A stretch of DNA of 64,000 nt. It comes from Saccharopolyspora erythraea. GTDB lineage: Bacteria; Actinomycetota; Actinomycetes; Mycobacteriales; Pseudonocardiaceae. A program made the position numbers and the translations under genes. The stretch spans positions 2,790,001-2,854,000 of the forward strand of contig NZ_CP054839.1 of assembly GCF_018141105.1 (NCBI RefSeq). Direction: 5' to 3'. Below the pieces are notes generated by a model. That model made no database searches. It was not told the origin of the DNA and saw only the letters and a list, made by a program, of their open reading frames with translations. Shown here one piece after another: positions 1 to 12,651 of this stretch; the stretch's first letter is position 1; each line of letters begins with the position of its first letter.

Positions 1-1
1 G

Positions 2-298
2 GCCGTCGACGCCGACGTCCGCGAGGTCGACACCGCCGCCCGCGCGGTGATCGAGGAGGCCGGCTACGGCGACCGGTTCCTGCACGGCCTGGGTCACGGC
101 GTGGGCCTGGAGATCCACGAGGCACCGGCGTTGTCCCAGCGGGGAGACGGTAGAATCGCCGCCGGGATGGCGGTCACCGTCGAGCCCGGCGTCTACCTGC
201 CGGAGCGTGGCGGCGTCCGCATCGAGGACACACTGGTCGTGCGTCCTGGCACGCCGGAGCTCCTCACCTTGACGACGAAGGAGCTCATCGCCGTCTGA
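2..298 (+). CDS. pepQ: Xaa-Pro aminopeptidase / M24 metallopeptidase, C-terminal part
   Basis: The 5' end lies outside the window; about 98 C-terminal residues remain, ending in TGA. The fragment has the end of the M24 'pita-bread' fold: the [13 protein letters not shown] block carrying the metal-binding His, then a [18 protein letters not shown] block carrying the metal-binding Glu residues. These enzymes remove N-terminal residues that precede proline and act in the cytoplasm with two metal ions. The gene sits directly upstream of efp, as in many actinobacteria, and an operon with efp and nusB is plausible. The exact paralogue cannot be decided from the C-terminus, so the symbol is tentative. 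Confidence 0.85.
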   Translation, partial: AVDADVREVDTAARAVIEEAGYGDRFLHGLGHGVGLEIHEAPALSQRGDGRIAAGMAVTVEPGVYLPERGGVRIEDTLVVRPGTPELLTLTTKELIAV

Positions 299-381
299 GC
301 GCGACGTGCGCCCCGCGTCGGCAGCACGCCAACGCGCCGATGAGAAACACCGCAGCCATCACCACAGGAGAGACCCCGAAC

Positions 382-948
382 GTGGCTTCCACGAACGATC
401 TGAAGAACGGACTGGTGCTCAACCTCGACGGCCAGCTCTGGTCCGTCGTGAACTTCCAGCACGTCAAGCCCGGCAAGGGCGGCGCTTTCGTGCGCACCAC
501 CCTGAAGAACGTGCTCTCGGGCAAGGTTGTGGACAAGACCTTCAACGCGGGCGTGAAGGTCGACACCGCCAACGTCGACCGCCGCGAGATGACCTACCTC
601 TACAACGACGGCACCGACTACGTCTTCATGGACCCCGACACCTACGACCAGGTCGGCGTGGCCGCCTCGGTCGTCGGTGACGCGGCCAACTACATGCTGG
701 AGAACAGCCAGGTCGTGGTCGCCCGCCACGACGACAACCCGCTCTACGTCGAGCTGCCCGCCTCGGTCGAGCTGAACATCCAGCACACCGACCCGGGCGT
801 ACAGGGCGACCGCTCCACCGGCGGCACCAAGCCCGCCACCCTGGAGACCGGCGCCGAGATCCAGGTCCCGCTGTTCCTCAACACCGGCGACAAGGTGAAG
901 GTCGACCCGCGCGACGGCCGTTACCTCGGCCGCGTCAGCACCAAGTGA
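382..948 (+). CDS. efp: Elongation factor P
   Basis: 188-residue translation factor that binds between the P and E sites and rescues ribosomes stalled on polyproline. The N-terminal KOW-like domain carries the loop KPGKGGAF near residues 29-36, whose tip lysine (K32) is the position modified in other bacteria; two OB domains follow and the C-terminus reads [11 protein letters not shown]. The GTG at 382 is preferred because ACAGGAGAG lies about 9 bases upstream and the length then matches the family; an in-frame ATG at 340 would add 14 unconserved residues. It is followed after 66 bases by nusB. Confidence 0.96.
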   Translation: MASTNDLKNGLVLNLDGQLWSVVNFQHVKPGKGGAFVRTTLKNVLSGKVVDKTFNAGVKVDTANVDRREMTYLYNDGTDYVFMDPDTYDQVGVAASVVGDAANYMLENSQVVVARHDDNPLYVELPASVELNIQHTDPGVQGDRSTGGTKPATLETGAEIQVPLFLNTGDKVKVDPRDGRYLGRVSTK

Positions 949-1014
949 CGGCCCCTGTCGGCCCCGTCGGCGGCGCCCGCGCGAGGCGCGGCGCTGCCGG
1001 GAAGTGGGTGTGAG

Positions 1015-1461
1015 GTGGGCGCACGCAACAAGGCCCGCAAACGCGCGGTGGACGTGCTCTACGAGGCCGACCTGCGCGGGGAGGACGCGGTCACGCTGCT
1101 CTCCGGGCGGGTCGGCTCTCCGGACCTGCCGCCGGTCAACGACTACACGGTGACCCTGGTCGAGGGCGTCACCGCGAACCGGCAGCGCATCGACGAGCTG
1201 CTCGTCGAGCACGCCGAGGGCTGGACCCTGGCGCGGATGCCCGCGGTGGACCGCGCGGTGCTGCGGCTGGGGCTCTACGAGCTGCTGTGGCGCAGCGACG
1301 ACGTGCCCCCGGCGGTGGCCATCGACGAGGCGGTCGAGCTGGTCAAGGCGCTGTCGACCGACGACTCGCCGCGTTTCGTCAACGGCGTGCTCGGGCGCAT
1401 CGCCGGCATCGGCGACCGCCTGCGCAGCACGCTGCGCGGCGCGAACCCCGCCACCGAGTAG
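1015..1461 (+). CDS. nusB: Transcription antitermination factor NusB
   Basis: 148-residue all-helical protein that joins NusE (S10) on boxA RNA during rRNA antitermination. It starts with the basic ARNKARKRAVDVLYEADLRG segment typical of NusB, and the C-terminal half holds the PAVDRAVLRLGLYELLW helix and a VELVKALSTDDSPRFVNGVL segment, both family hallmarks. It starts at GTG with a weak GGGAAGTGGG upstream. efp-nusB is the normal actinobacterial order. The gene ends about 140 bases before a strong palindromic terminator and faces bldD. Confidence 0.95.
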   Translation: MGARNKARKRAVDVLYEADLRGEDAVTLLSGRVGSPDLPPVNDYTVTLVEGVTANRQRIDELLVEHAEGWTLARMPAVDRAVLRLGLYELLWRSDDVPPAVAIDEAVELVKALSTDDSPRFVNGVLGRIAGIGDRLRSTLRGANPATE

Positions 1462-1599
1462 CCGCGAGGGGTCGCGGGCGGGCGTGCCGCCCCGCGACCC
1501 GGCCCGGCGCCGCCGGCGGGTCGGCAGGAAGCTGACCAGGGGAGAAACGCGGCATCGAGGCCGCTCCCGCGCCGACGGGAGCGAACGATGGCACAACGG

Positions 1600-1629
1600 C
1601 GGAGGCCCACCCGATCGGGTGGGCCTCCG
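1600..1629. terminator. Bidirectional terminator palindrome between nusB and bldD
   Basis: Perfect 30-base palindrome with 13-base arms (CGGAGGCCCACCC and its complement) around GATC. It lies between the convergent nusB and bldD genes. A smaller hairpin (CGCTCCCG / CGGGAGCG) sits just upstream at about 1562-1582. No long T-run follows, as is common in high-GC genomes. Confidence 0.8.
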
Positions 1630-1637
1630 CTATTTCG

Positions 1638-2126
1638 TCACTCCTCCCGAGCCGGGCGCGCTTCGGGCGGAAGCACGCCCCAGTCGATGAGCTGCTCGGT
1701 GAGCTCGCCGGGTGTCATGTCGTAGATGATGGCCAGGGATCGCAGGTCCTCGGTGCGGATGGAGAGCACCTTGCCGTTGTAGTCGCCGCGCTGGCTCTGG
1801 ATGGTGGCCGCGTAGCGGGCCAGCGGGCCCACCTTCTCGGCCGGGAGCTGTTGCAGCCGCTCCAGGTTGATCACGACTTTGGTGGCGGGCTCGGCGCCGG
1901 AAGGCACCCGGCCCTCCGGGAGCAGCTCCGCGACCGGGACCCCGTAGAAGTCGGCCAGCTCGGCCAGCTTCTGCACGGTCACCGCGCGATCGCCACGTTC
2001 ATAGGACCCGACGACCACGGCCTTCCACCGCCCGCCTGACTTCTGCTCGACGCCGTGCAGCGAGAGACCTTGCTGCTGGCGGATAGCGCGGAGCTTGCCG
2101 CCCAGCGCCTTGGCGTAGTCGCCCAT
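1638..2126 (-). CDS. bldD: Developmental regulator BldD (c-di-GMP responsive)
   Basis: 162-residue DNA-binding protein that represses sporulation genes during vegetative growth in Streptomyces and relatives. The N-terminal XRE-type helix-turn-helix covers about residues 8-65 (LSLHGVEQKSGGRWKAVVVG, ERGDR). The C-terminal domain carries the full c-di-GMP signature RXD-X8-RXXD as R113-G-D115 and R124-T-E-D127, so ligand-driven dimerisation should be retained. The start is set at the ATG of MGDYAKALGGKLRAIRQQQG, with GGAGAAAC upstream; a longer frame from 2183 is unlikely. It is convergent with nusB and divergent from pyrR; a candidate promoter lies at 2205-2234. Confidence 0.95.
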   Translation of the reverse strand: MGDYAKALGGKLRAIRQQQGLSLHGVEQKSGGRWKAVVVGSYERGDRAVTVQKLAELADFYGVPVAELLPEGRVPSGAEPATKVVINLERLQQLPAEKVGPLARYAATIQSQRGDYNGKVLSIRTEDLRSLAIIYDMTPGELTEQLIDWGVLPPEARPAREE

Positions 2127-2204
2127 GTGGCGTTTCTCCGTTTCATTCGCCCCGTCAGCCGATACCGGATGCCGAGGAGGCAAGTTCAGATCGATACGGA
2201 GAGT

Positions 2205-2234
2205 AATGTTCGCTCGCGAGCGTCACCAGGTCAA
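2205..2234 (-). promoter_or_regulatory. Candidate bldD promoter with palindrome in the spacer
   Basis: On the minus strand, TTGACC (2234-2229) is followed after 18 bases by AACATT (2210-2205), about 80 bases before the bldD start. The spacer contains the 12-base palindrome CGCTCGCGAGCG at about 2210-2221. BldD represses its own gene in Streptomyces, so an operator here would be expected, but this palindrome does not match the published TNAC/GTNA half-site pattern. The assignment rests on the hexamers only. Confidence 0.45.
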
Positions 2235-2283
2235 GTTGGTCTTCGTTCGCAGGGGGGCGAGTACCACCACACCACCCGGACGA

Positions 2284-2312
2284 TTGACCTGCACGCATTG
2301 GTAGCGTACAAC
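2284..2312 (+). promoter_or_regulatory. Candidate pyr operon promoter
   Basis: TTGACC at 2284-2289, 17 bases, then TACAAC at 2307-2312: a good match to an actinobacterial housekeeping promoter. Transcription from about 2319 would give a leader of roughly 155 bases before the pyrR GTG. The rest of the 349-base bldD-pyrR gap holds only this leader and the divergent bldD promoter. Confidence 0.6.
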
Positions 2313-2440
2313 GCGGGCCCGGCGGACACCCTGCCGTGCGGCTTGTAGCAGCGGCACTGGCGTGGATCTTCCCGTCGCGGAACACCCGTCCTCCCCAGTC
2401 GGCGACCGCCGTCGGGAGAGGACCCGAAACCATCCTTTAA

Positions 2441-2472
2441 GGACCCGTCCAGTGAGGCGGGGAAGGAGGTCC
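2441..2472 (+). promoter_or_regulatory. PyrR-binding RNA hairpin enclosing the pyrR ribosome binding site
   Basis: The leader contains GTCCAGTGAGGC at 2447-2458, matching the conserved PyrR loop UCCNGNGAGG. It can form a local CCG/CGG stem (2445-2447 with 2458-2460) and a closing stem GGACC (2441-2445) with GGTCC (2468-2472), sharing C2445. The outer stem buries the Shine-Dalgarno AAGGAGG at 2463-2469, which lies 6 bases before the GTG. PyrR bound to UMP or UTP would therefore block translation of pyrR and the coupled operon, the mechanism described for Mycobacterium smegmatis. No intrinsic terminator of the Bacillus attenuation type is visible in the leader. Confidence 0.75.
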
Positions 2473-2475
2473 ACC

Positions 2476-3066
2476 GTGGCGTCACGCCACAAGGCGGGCG
2501 CGGCGGACCCGGCCGAGGAGCGCGAGCTCCTGTCGGCCGGTGACGTTGCGCGCACGATAGCCAGGATCGCGCACCAGATCATCGAGAAGACCGCTCTGGA
2601 CACCGGCGGCAGCGACATCATCCTGCTCGGCATCCCGAAGCGGGGCGCCCCGCTGGCCGACCGGCTGGCCGCCAAGATCAGCGACTTCAGCGGTGTGACG
2701 GTGCCCACCGGCACCCTCGACATCACCCTCTACCGCGACGACCTGCGCAAACGACCCAACCGTCCACTCGAGCCGAGCAGCCTGCCCGCCGACGGCATCG
2801 ACGACGCGCTGGTCGTGCTCGTCGACGACGTCCTCTACTCCGGCCGCACGGTGCGCGCCGCCCTCGACGCCCTGCGCGACCAGGGCCGCCCGCGCGCGGT
2901 GCAGCTGGCCGTGCTGGTCGACCGGGGCCACCGGGAGCTGCCGATCCGCGCCGACTACGTCGGCAAGAACGTGCCGACCTCCCGCAGCGAGGACGTCGCC
3001 GTGCGGCTCACCGAGGTCGACGAGGCCGACGCGGTGGTCCTGCGCCGCAGCGGGGAGGAGTCCTGA
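2476..3066 (+). CDS. pyrR: Bifunctional pyr operon regulator / uracil phosphoribosyltransferase PyrR
   Basis: 196 residues. Type I phosphoribosyltransferase fold with the PRPP loop [15 protein letters not shown] at residues 111-125, preceded by a [10 protein letters not shown] motif near residue 52. It senses uridine nucleotides and binds the pyr leader RNA; it may also make UMP from uracil and PRPP. The GTG at 2476 is chosen because AAGGAGG lies 6 bases upstream and the product matches PyrR length; the open frame extends upstream to 2362 but that part is leader RNA. The stop overlaps the pyrB ATG by one base, so pyrB is translationally coupled. Confidence 0.95.
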   Translation: MASRHKAGAADPAEERELLSAGDVARTIARIAHQIIEKTALDTGGSDIILLGIPKRGAPLADRLAAKISDFSGVTVPTGTLDITLYRDDLRKRPNRPLEPSSLPADGIDDALVVLVDDVLYSGRTVRAALDALRDQGRPRAVQLAVLVDRGHRELPIRADYVGKNVPTSRSEDVAVRLTEVDEADAVVLRRSGEES

Positions 3067-3998
3067 TGCGCCACCTGCTGTCCACCGAGGGGCTCGACGC
3101 GGCCACCGCGACCGCCGTGCTCGACACCGCGGGCACCCTCAAGCAGACCCTGCTCGGCCGGGAGGTCCGCAAGCTGCCGACGCTGCGCGGGCGGACCGTG
3201 GTCACGATGTTCTACGAGAACTCCACCCGGACCCGGGTGTCCTTCGAGGTCGCGGGCAAGTGGATGAGCGCCGACGTGATCAACGTGTCGGCGGGCGGCT
3301 CGTCGGTCGGCAAGGGCGAGTCGCTGCGCGACACCGCGCTGACGCTGTCGGCGGCGGGCGCGGACTGCGTGATCGTCCGCCACCCGGCCTCCGGTGCCGC
3401 GCACCGGCTGGCGGGCTGGCTGGAGCCGACCGGCACCCAGGTCGTCAACGCCGGTGACGGCATGCACGAGCACCCGACGCAGGCGCTGCTGGACGCCGCG
3501 ACCCTGCGCGAGCGGCTGGGCGAGCTGGCGGGCAGGCGCATCGCGATCGTCGGCGACCTGCTGCACAGCCGGGTCGCGCGCTCCAACGTGCACCTGCTGC
3601 GCACGCTCGGCGCGCAGGTCGTGCTGGTCGCGCCGCCGACGCTGGTCCCCACCGGCGTCGAGCACTGGGGTGCCGAGGTCCGCCACGAGCTCGATCCGGA
3701 ACTGCCCGGGCTCGACGCGGTCATGCTGCTGCGAGTGCAGGCCGAGCGGATGCACGGCGGGTTCTTCCCGTCGGCGCGCGAGTACTCGATCGCCTACGGC
3801 CTGAACGAGGCCAGGCTCGCCAGGCTGCCCGAGCACGCCGTGGTGCTGCACCCCGGACCGATGCTGCGCGGCATGGAGATCGCCCCCGCGGTGGCCGACT
3901 CCCCGCGGGCGGCCATCACCGAGCAGGTCCGCAACGGCGTGCACGTGCGGATGGCCGTGCTCTACCACCTGTTGGCCGGAGAGGAGATCGGCGCATGA
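3066..3998 (+). CDS. pyrB: Aspartate carbamoyltransferase catalytic subunit
   Basis: 310 residues. It condenses carbamoyl phosphate with aspartate, the committed step of pyrimidine synthesis. The carbamoyl-phosphate site STRTR is at residues 53-57 and HPTQ at 136-139; the aspartate-side [11 protein letters not shown] segment follows at about 220. There is no pyrI regulatory subunit gene nearby, consistent with the unregulated class of enzyme and with control by PyrR. The start overlaps pyrR by one base. The stop overlaps the start of a 47-codon ORF rather than pyrC itself, which is unusual. Confidence 0.97.
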   Translation: MRHLLSTEGLDAATATAVLDTAGTLKQTLLGREVRKLPTLRGRTVVTMFYENSTRTRVSFEVAGKWMSADVINVSAGGSSVGKGESLRDTALTLSAAGADCVIVRHPASGAAHRLAGWLEPTGTQVVNAGDGMHEHPTQALLDAATLRERLGELAGRRIAIVGDLLHSRVARSNVHLLRTLGAQVVLVAPPTLVPTGVEHWGAEVRHELDPELPGLDAVMLLRVQAERMHGGFFPSAREYSIAYGLNEARLARLPEHAVVLHPGPMLRGMEIAPAVADSPRAAITEQVRNGVHVRMAVLYHLLAGEEIGA

Positions 3999-4138
3999 GC
4001 AGGCTGTGTCAACTTGAGTTCTGCTCAACCGCACCTCAGGGGACCGTGACGCAACCCAGTCACAGGAAACCGCGAAACGTGAGATTGATGCTGGATGCAA
4101 CCACCACTGTGAATCGCGGAGAGGCGGGACGGGCATGA
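3995..4138 (+). CDS. Short 47-codon ORF bridging pyrB and pyrC, coding status doubtful
   Basis: ATG at 3995 overlaps the pyrB stop (ATGA) and the TGA at 4136-4138 overlaps the pyrC ATG at 4135, so the frame links the two genes exactly. The product (starts [10 protein letters not shown], ends [12 protein letters not shown]) resembles nothing I recognise. Its third codon positions are much less GC-rich than in the neighbours, which argues against a selected protein. GCATGAGC occurs at both ends (3993-4000 and 4133-4140), so the segment looks like an insertion or duplication of 140 bases between genes that normally abut. Translation may serve only to keep ribosomes moving from pyrB to pyrC. Confidence 0.35.
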   Translation: MSRLCQLEFCSTAPQGTVTQPSHRKPRNVRLMLDATTTVNRGEAGRA

Positions 4139-5433
4139 GCCGGGTGCTGCTGAAGGATGTTCGTCCCTACGGCGAGGGTGAGCCGGTCGACCTGCTGGTC
4201 GACGGCGGGGTGATCGCCGAGATCGGCGCGGACCTGCGGGTCGACGCCGACGAGATCGTGCACGCGGGCGGCGCGGTCGCGCTGCCCGGCTTCGTGGACC
4301 TGCACACCCACCTGCGCGAGCCGGGACGCGAGGACACCGAGACGATCGAGACCGGTTCGGTGGCCGCGGCGCTGGGCGGCTACACCGCGGTCTACGCCAT
4401 GGCCAACACCGACCCGGTCGCCGACAACGCGGTGGTCGTGGAGCACGTGTGGCGGCGGGGCCGCGAGGTCGGCCTGGTCGACGTGCACCCGGTGGGCGCG
4501 GTCACCGTCGGCCTGGCCGGCGAGAAGCTGGCCGAGCTCGGCACGATGGCGCGCTCGTCGGCAGGGGTGCGGCTGTTCTCCGACGACGGCCACTGCGTGC
4601 ACGACCCGCTGATCATGCGGCGGGCGCTGGAGTACACCAGGGCGCTGGGCGGTGTCGTCGCCCAGCACGCCGAGGAGCCGAGGCTGACCTCCGGCGCGCA
4701 GGCCCACGAGGGCGCCAACGCCGCGAGGCTCGGCCTGGCGGGCTGGCCCGCCCCGGCCGAGGAGGCCATCGTGGCCCGCGACTGCCTGCTGTCCGGGCAC
4801 ACCGGCGGCACGCTGCACGTCTGCCACGTCTCCACCGCGGGCACCGCCGAGATCCTGCGCTGGTGGAAGTCGCAGGAGCGCCCGGGCCGGGTGTCGGCCG
4901 AGGTCACGCCGCACCACCTGCTGCTGACCGACGACCTGCTCACCGGCTACGACCCGCTCTACAAGGTCAACCCGCCGCTGCGCACCGACGACGACGTGCG
5001 CGCGCTGCGGCAGGCGCTGGCCGACGGCACCGTGGACTGCGTGGCCACCGACCACGCCCCGCACGCCGACCAGGACAAGACCTGCGAGTGGTCGGCGGCC
5101 CGGCCGGGCATGCTGGGACTGCAGACCGCGCTCGGCGTCGTGGTCGCCACGATGGTCGAGACCGGGCTGCTCGACTGGCGCGGCGTGGCCCGGGTGATGA
5201 GTGAGCGGCCTGCCGAGATCGCGGGGCTGGCCGACCAGGGACGTCCGGTCGCCGCGGGCGAGCCGGCCAACCTGGTGCTGGTCGACGGCGGTGCGCGCTG
5301 GACCGTGCGCGGTGCCGAGCTGGCCAGCATCGCCGAGAACTCGCCGTACGAGGGCATGGAGCTGCCCGGGCGGGTCGTCGCCACGATGCTGCGCGGGACG
5401 ATCACGGCGGTCGAGGGCAAGGTGAGGCGCTGA
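4135..5433 (+). CDS. pyrC: Dihydroorotase
   Basis: 432 residues, amidohydrolase superfamily; cyclises N-carbamoyl-aspartate to dihydroorotate. Metal ligands are visible in [10 protein letters not shown] (H57, H59) and further His residues in the LHVCHVS segment near 228-231; the catalytic Asp lies in ATDHAPH at about 304-310. The length and motif set match the long Gram-positive dihydroorotase class. The ATG overlaps the preceding short ORF, and the stop overlaps the ATG of the next gene by one base. Confidence 0.96.
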   Translation: MSRVLLKDVRPYGEGEPVDLLVDGGVIAEIGADLRVDADEIVHAGGAVALPGFVDLHTHLREPGREDTETIETGSVAAALGGYTAVYAMANTDPVADNAVVVEHVWRRGREVGLVDVHPVGAVTVGLAGEKLAELGTMARSSAGVRLFSDDGHCVHDPLIMRRALEYTRALGGVVAQHAEEPRLTSGAQAHEGANAARLGLAGWPAPAEEAIVARDCLLSGHTGGTLHVCHVSTAGTAEILRWWKSQERPGRVSAEVTPHHLLLTDDLLTGYDPLYKVNPPLRTDDDVRALRQALADGTVDCVATDHAPHADQDKTCEWSAARPGMLGLQTALGVVVATMVETGLLDWRGVARVMSERPAEIAGLADQGRPVAAGEPANLVLVDGGARWTVRGAELASIAENSPYEGMELPGRVVATMLRGTITAVEGKVRR

Positions 5434-5965
5434 TGGAGCTGGAGCGCTTGCTGTGGGTGCTGGGGATGCTGGCGCTGGCGGCGCTGGTGTTCTTCGGGAT
5501 GCGCCGGGGCTGGGTGAACCGGGCGCGGCGGCAGGCCGCGGAGTTGCCCGGCTTCCCGGAGGCGCCGGAAGACGCCGGGGCGGAACTGATCGCGGCCGCG
5601 ACCGGCATGTACGTCGGCACCACGACGGCCGGTGACTGGCAGGACCGCATCGCCGTCGGCGATGTCGGGCACCGCGCGAACGGCACCGCACACCTGCACC
5701 GGTCGGGGCTGCGGATCGACCGCGACGGCGCGAGTCCGCTGTGGATCCCCGCCGGGTCGGTCCAGGACGCCCGCGTGGATCACAAGCTGGCGAACAAGGT
5801 CGTGCCCGGAGCGGGGCTGCTGGTGGTGACCTGGCGGCTGGGGGAGCAGTCGCTGGACACCGGGTTCCGCTGCGACGACAAGGAAGTGCACAACGAGTGG
5901 GTCGAGGCAGTGCGGGCACTGGCCACCCCGGAGGAGACCGCGAGTCCGCGGCAGGAGGAGCAACT

Positions 5966-5969
<4 letters not shown>
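5433..5969 (+). CDS. Membrane-anchored PH-like domain protein in the pyr operon
   Basis: 178 residues. One N-terminal transmembrane helix (about residues 5-22, WVLGMLALAALVFFGMRRG) is followed by a soluble domain with beta-rich segments (TAHLHRSGLRIDRDG, GLLVVTWRLGEQSLDTGF, NEWVEAVRAL) that resembles a bacterial pleckstrin-homology fold. Such a gene between pyrC and carA is a recurrent actinobacterial arrangement, but I know of no assigned function. It overlaps pyrC by one base and carA by four bases (ATGA), so it is co-translated. A role at the membrane linked to pyrimidine or arginine supply is only a guess. Confidence 0.85.
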
Positions 5970-10415
<4,446 letters not shown>

Positions 10416-10419
<4 letters not shown>

Positions 10420-11255
10420 TGACCCAGGGCTTCGGGCAGCGCCTGGCCGACGCGACGGCCGCGCGCGGACCGCTGTGCGTGGGCATCGACCCGCACCCGG
10501 CGCTGCTCAGCGCCTGGGATCTGCCGGAGGACGCGAGCGGCCTCGAGCGCTTCGCGCTGACGGCGGTGGAGGCGCTGGCCGGCGAGGTCGCGGTGCTCAA
10601 GCCGCAGTCGGCGTTCTTCGAGGTCTACGGCTCGGCCGGGGTGGCGGTGCTGGAGCGCACCATCGCCGAGGCCCGGCAGGCCGGGGCGCTGGTGCTGCTC
10701 GACGTCAAGCGCGGCGACATCGGCTCGACGATGACCGCCTACGCCATGGCCTACCTCGACGAGCACTCGCCGCTGGCGGCCGACGCGATCACCGCGTCGC
10801 CCTACCTGGGCTACGGCTCGCTGGCCCCGGCCATCGGCATCGCCGAGCAGACCGGGCGCGGGGTGTTCGTGCTGGCCCGGACGTCGAACCCGGAGGGTGC
10901 CGGACTCCAGCGCTCGGTGCACGGCAGCGGTGACTCGATCGCCCAGTACATCGTGGACTCGGCGGCGGAGACCAACGCCGGCGTCGACCCGATGGGCTAC
11001 GTCGGCGTCGTCGCGGGGGCCACGATCAAGCCGGGTGAGCTGGACTTCTCCAAGCTCAACGGCCCGATCCTGGCTCCGGGGCTCGGGGCGCAGGGGGCGA
11101 CCGTGGCCGACCTGCGCGCGGTGTTCGGGCCTGCCCTGCCGCAGGTCCTGCCCGCCACGGCCCGCGACGTGCTGCACCACGGCCCCGACGTCGGCGGCCT
11201 GCGCTCGGCGGCGCGCCGCGTCCGCGACGAGCTGGCGCAACTGCTGCTCGCCTGA
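10416..11255 (+). CDS. pyrF: Orotidine 5'-phosphate decarboxylase (subfamily 2)
   Basis: 279 residues; converts OMP to UMP. The longer actinobacterial subfamily is shown by [12 protein letters not shown] near the N-terminus, [12 protein letters not shown] at about 61-72 and the catalytic [11 protein letters not shown] at about 96-106, with D96 and K98. Start ATG at 10416 (or the adjacent 10419) overlaps the carB stop. It is the last gene of the operon; a strong hairpin follows 14 bases after the stop. pyrE is not in the window. Confidence 0.96.
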
Positions 11256-11269
11256 CGGCACGGCATCGA

Positions 11270-11299
11270 CCGGGGCTCCTCGTCCGCGAGGGGCCCCGG
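11270..11299 (+). terminator. pyr operon terminator
   Basis: Hairpin with 13-base arms (CCGGGGCTCCTCG / CGAGGGGCCCCGG, one G-U pair) around the loop TCCG, followed by GGCGTTTTC at about 11302. It sits just after pyrF. Confidence 0.85.
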
Positions 11300-11352
11300 T
11301 CGGCGTTTTCGGGTCCGCTCGGCCGTCTTCAATTCACCCTGGGTGGCGGTTT

Positions 11353-11408
11353 GCCGGGGTGGGCCAAGCGGCTGTGCCGCTTCAAAGACCAAAGGCAGGC
11401 ACTCAGGC
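11353..11408 (+). repeat. Dispersed hairpin repeat, copy 1
   Basis: Shares GTGGGCCAAGCGGCTG, GCCGCTTCAAAGA, CAAA and CAGGC-CTCAGGC in the same order with copy 2 at 43401-43468. The core forms a hairpin AAGCGGC-TGT-GCCGCTT (11366-11382). The copy lies between the convergent pyrF and MarR genes and its end covers the MarR stop codon. Confidence 0.75.
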
Positions 11409-11831
11409 CTGCGGCGGCTCGCCGTTGCCGGGTGCGAGCTTGCCCAGCAGCCGGCGCAGCTGTTCGCGCTCCCGTGCGGTCAGCCTGTCCAGCATTCCGG
11501 TGTCGATGGCGTCGGCGACCGGCTCGCTGGTGCGCAGCTCCGCGCGTCCCTCGTCGGTCAGCTCCAGGAGCCTGCGCCTGCGGTCGGTGTCGTCGACGGT
11601 GCGCCGCACCAGCCCCCGCTGCTCGAGGCGCAGCAGCAGCGACGCCAGCGTCGCCTTGTCGATCGCCGCGAGCTGGCCGAGCGCGGCCTGCTCGATGCCC
11701 GGCTTGCGGCTGACCGCGCTGAGCACGGCGTACTGGGGCTTGGTGAGGTGGGGCAGCCGTGCCTGCCAGTGCGCGCCGTGCTCCTGCAGCGCCCGCCGCA
11801 TGAGGTGGAAGACGGGCTGGTCCAGTTCCAC
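11403..11831 (-). CDS. MarR family transcriptional regulator
   Basis: 142 residues with a winged helix: PHLTKPQYAVLSAVSRKPGI, then QAALGQLAAIDKATLASLLLRL as the recognition region, and the wing VRRTVDDTDRRRRLLELTDEG. MarR proteins usually repress a neighbouring operon and are released by aromatic acids or phenols. The gene is transcribed away from the decarboxylase operon starting at 12058, and a near-perfect palindrome sits in between, so it is probably the phenolic-acid sensor of that operon. Starts at GTG with GGAGACC upstream. Confidence 0.88.
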   Translation of the reverse strand: MELDQPVFHLMRRALQEHGAHWQARLPHLTKPQYAVLSAVSRKPGIEQAALGQLAAIDKATLASLLLRLEQRGLVRRTVDDTDRRRRLLELTDEGRAELRTSEPVADAIDTGMLDRLTAREREQLRRLLGKLAPGNGEPPQA

Positions 11832-12020
11832 TTGAGGTCTCCGGCGGCTAGGGAGTGGTTCGGGAAGGCGGCTCGCGGAGCGGGTCAGAGTGCGACCTCG
11901 GACGACTTCTCGCTCCGGGGAACTCTCGGCTCAGGCGGCTGCGCCGCCCGTGGCACGAACCCTAGACGAATCGGGCGCCACGCATCGCGGGGTATCCGCA
12001 CCACGACTCGATGGTAGTGT

Positions 12021-12040
12021 GTATACGAACGTTCGTGTAC
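12021..12040. promoter_or_regulatory. Probable MarR operator in front of the decarboxylase operon
   Basis: GTATACGAAC followed directly by GTTCGTGTAC: 10-base half sites with one mismatch, 18 bases before the ATG of the UbiX-like gene. A further GTACGAAC half copy follows at 12037-12044. TAGTGT at 12014-12019 may be the -10 box, in which case the operator covers the transcription start. Best read as the binding site of the divergent MarR protein. Confidence 0.6.
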
Positions 12041-12057
12041 GAACTATTGGAGGGAAC

Positions 12058-12639
12058 ATGCGGGTGATCATCGGGATGACCGGTGCCACCGGCGCGCCCC
12101 TCGGAGTGCGGCTGCTGGAGGTGTTGCACCACCTGCCGGAGGTGGAGACGCATCTGGTGATGAGCAGGTGGGCGCGCACCACGATCGAGCTGGAGACCCC
12201 GCGCACCGCGCGCGAGGTCGCCGCGCTGGCCGACGTCGTGCACGGCTCCGGCGACCAGGCGGCCACCATCTCCTCCGGCTCGTTCCGCACCGACGGCATG
12301 ATCATCGCGCCGTGCAGCATGAAGACCCTGGCGGGCATCCGCGTCGGCTACGCCGACGGACTCGTGGGACGCGCCGCCGACGTGGTCCTCAAGGAGCGCC
12401 GCAAACTCGTGCTCGTACCGCGTGAAACGCCGCTGAGCGAGATCCACCTGGAGAACATGCTCGCGCTCTCGCGGATGGGCGCGGTGGTGGTGCCGCCGAT
12501 GCCCGCCTTCTACAACCACCCGGAGTCCGTCGACGACGTCGTCGACCACGTCGTGGCCCGGGTGCTGGACCAGTTCGACCTGCCCGCCCCCGCGCGCCGC
12601 TGGCGCGGGCTCGCCGCGGCGCGCGGGACCACCGACTGA
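12058..12639 (+). CDS. vdcB: UbiX-like flavin prenyltransferase, hydroxyarylic acid decarboxylase subunit B
   Basis: 193 residues. Makes prenylated FMN, the cofactor of UbiD-type decarboxylases. Family motifs: VIIGMTGATGAPLGVRLLEV at the start, SSGSFRTDGMIIAPCSMKT near residues 77-95, and LVLVPRETPLSEIHLENM near 121-138. The ATG has TTGGAGGG upstream. It is the first gene of a three-subunit set matching the VdcBCD / KpdBCD type of reversible non-oxidative decarboxylase. UbiX of the menaquinone or ubiquinone pathway is excluded mainly by the presence of the small D subunit downstream. Confidence 0.85.
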   Translation: MRVIIGMTGATGAPLGVRLLEVLHHLPEVETHLVMSRWARTTIELETPRTAREVAALADVVHGSGDQAATISSGSFRTDGMIIAPCSMKTLAGIRVGYADGLVGRAADVVLKERRKLVLVPRETPLSEIHLENMLALSRMGAVVVPPMPAFYNHPESVDDVVDHVVARVLDQFDLPAPARRWRGLAAARGTTD

Positions 12640-12651
12640 AGGGGTGAACCG

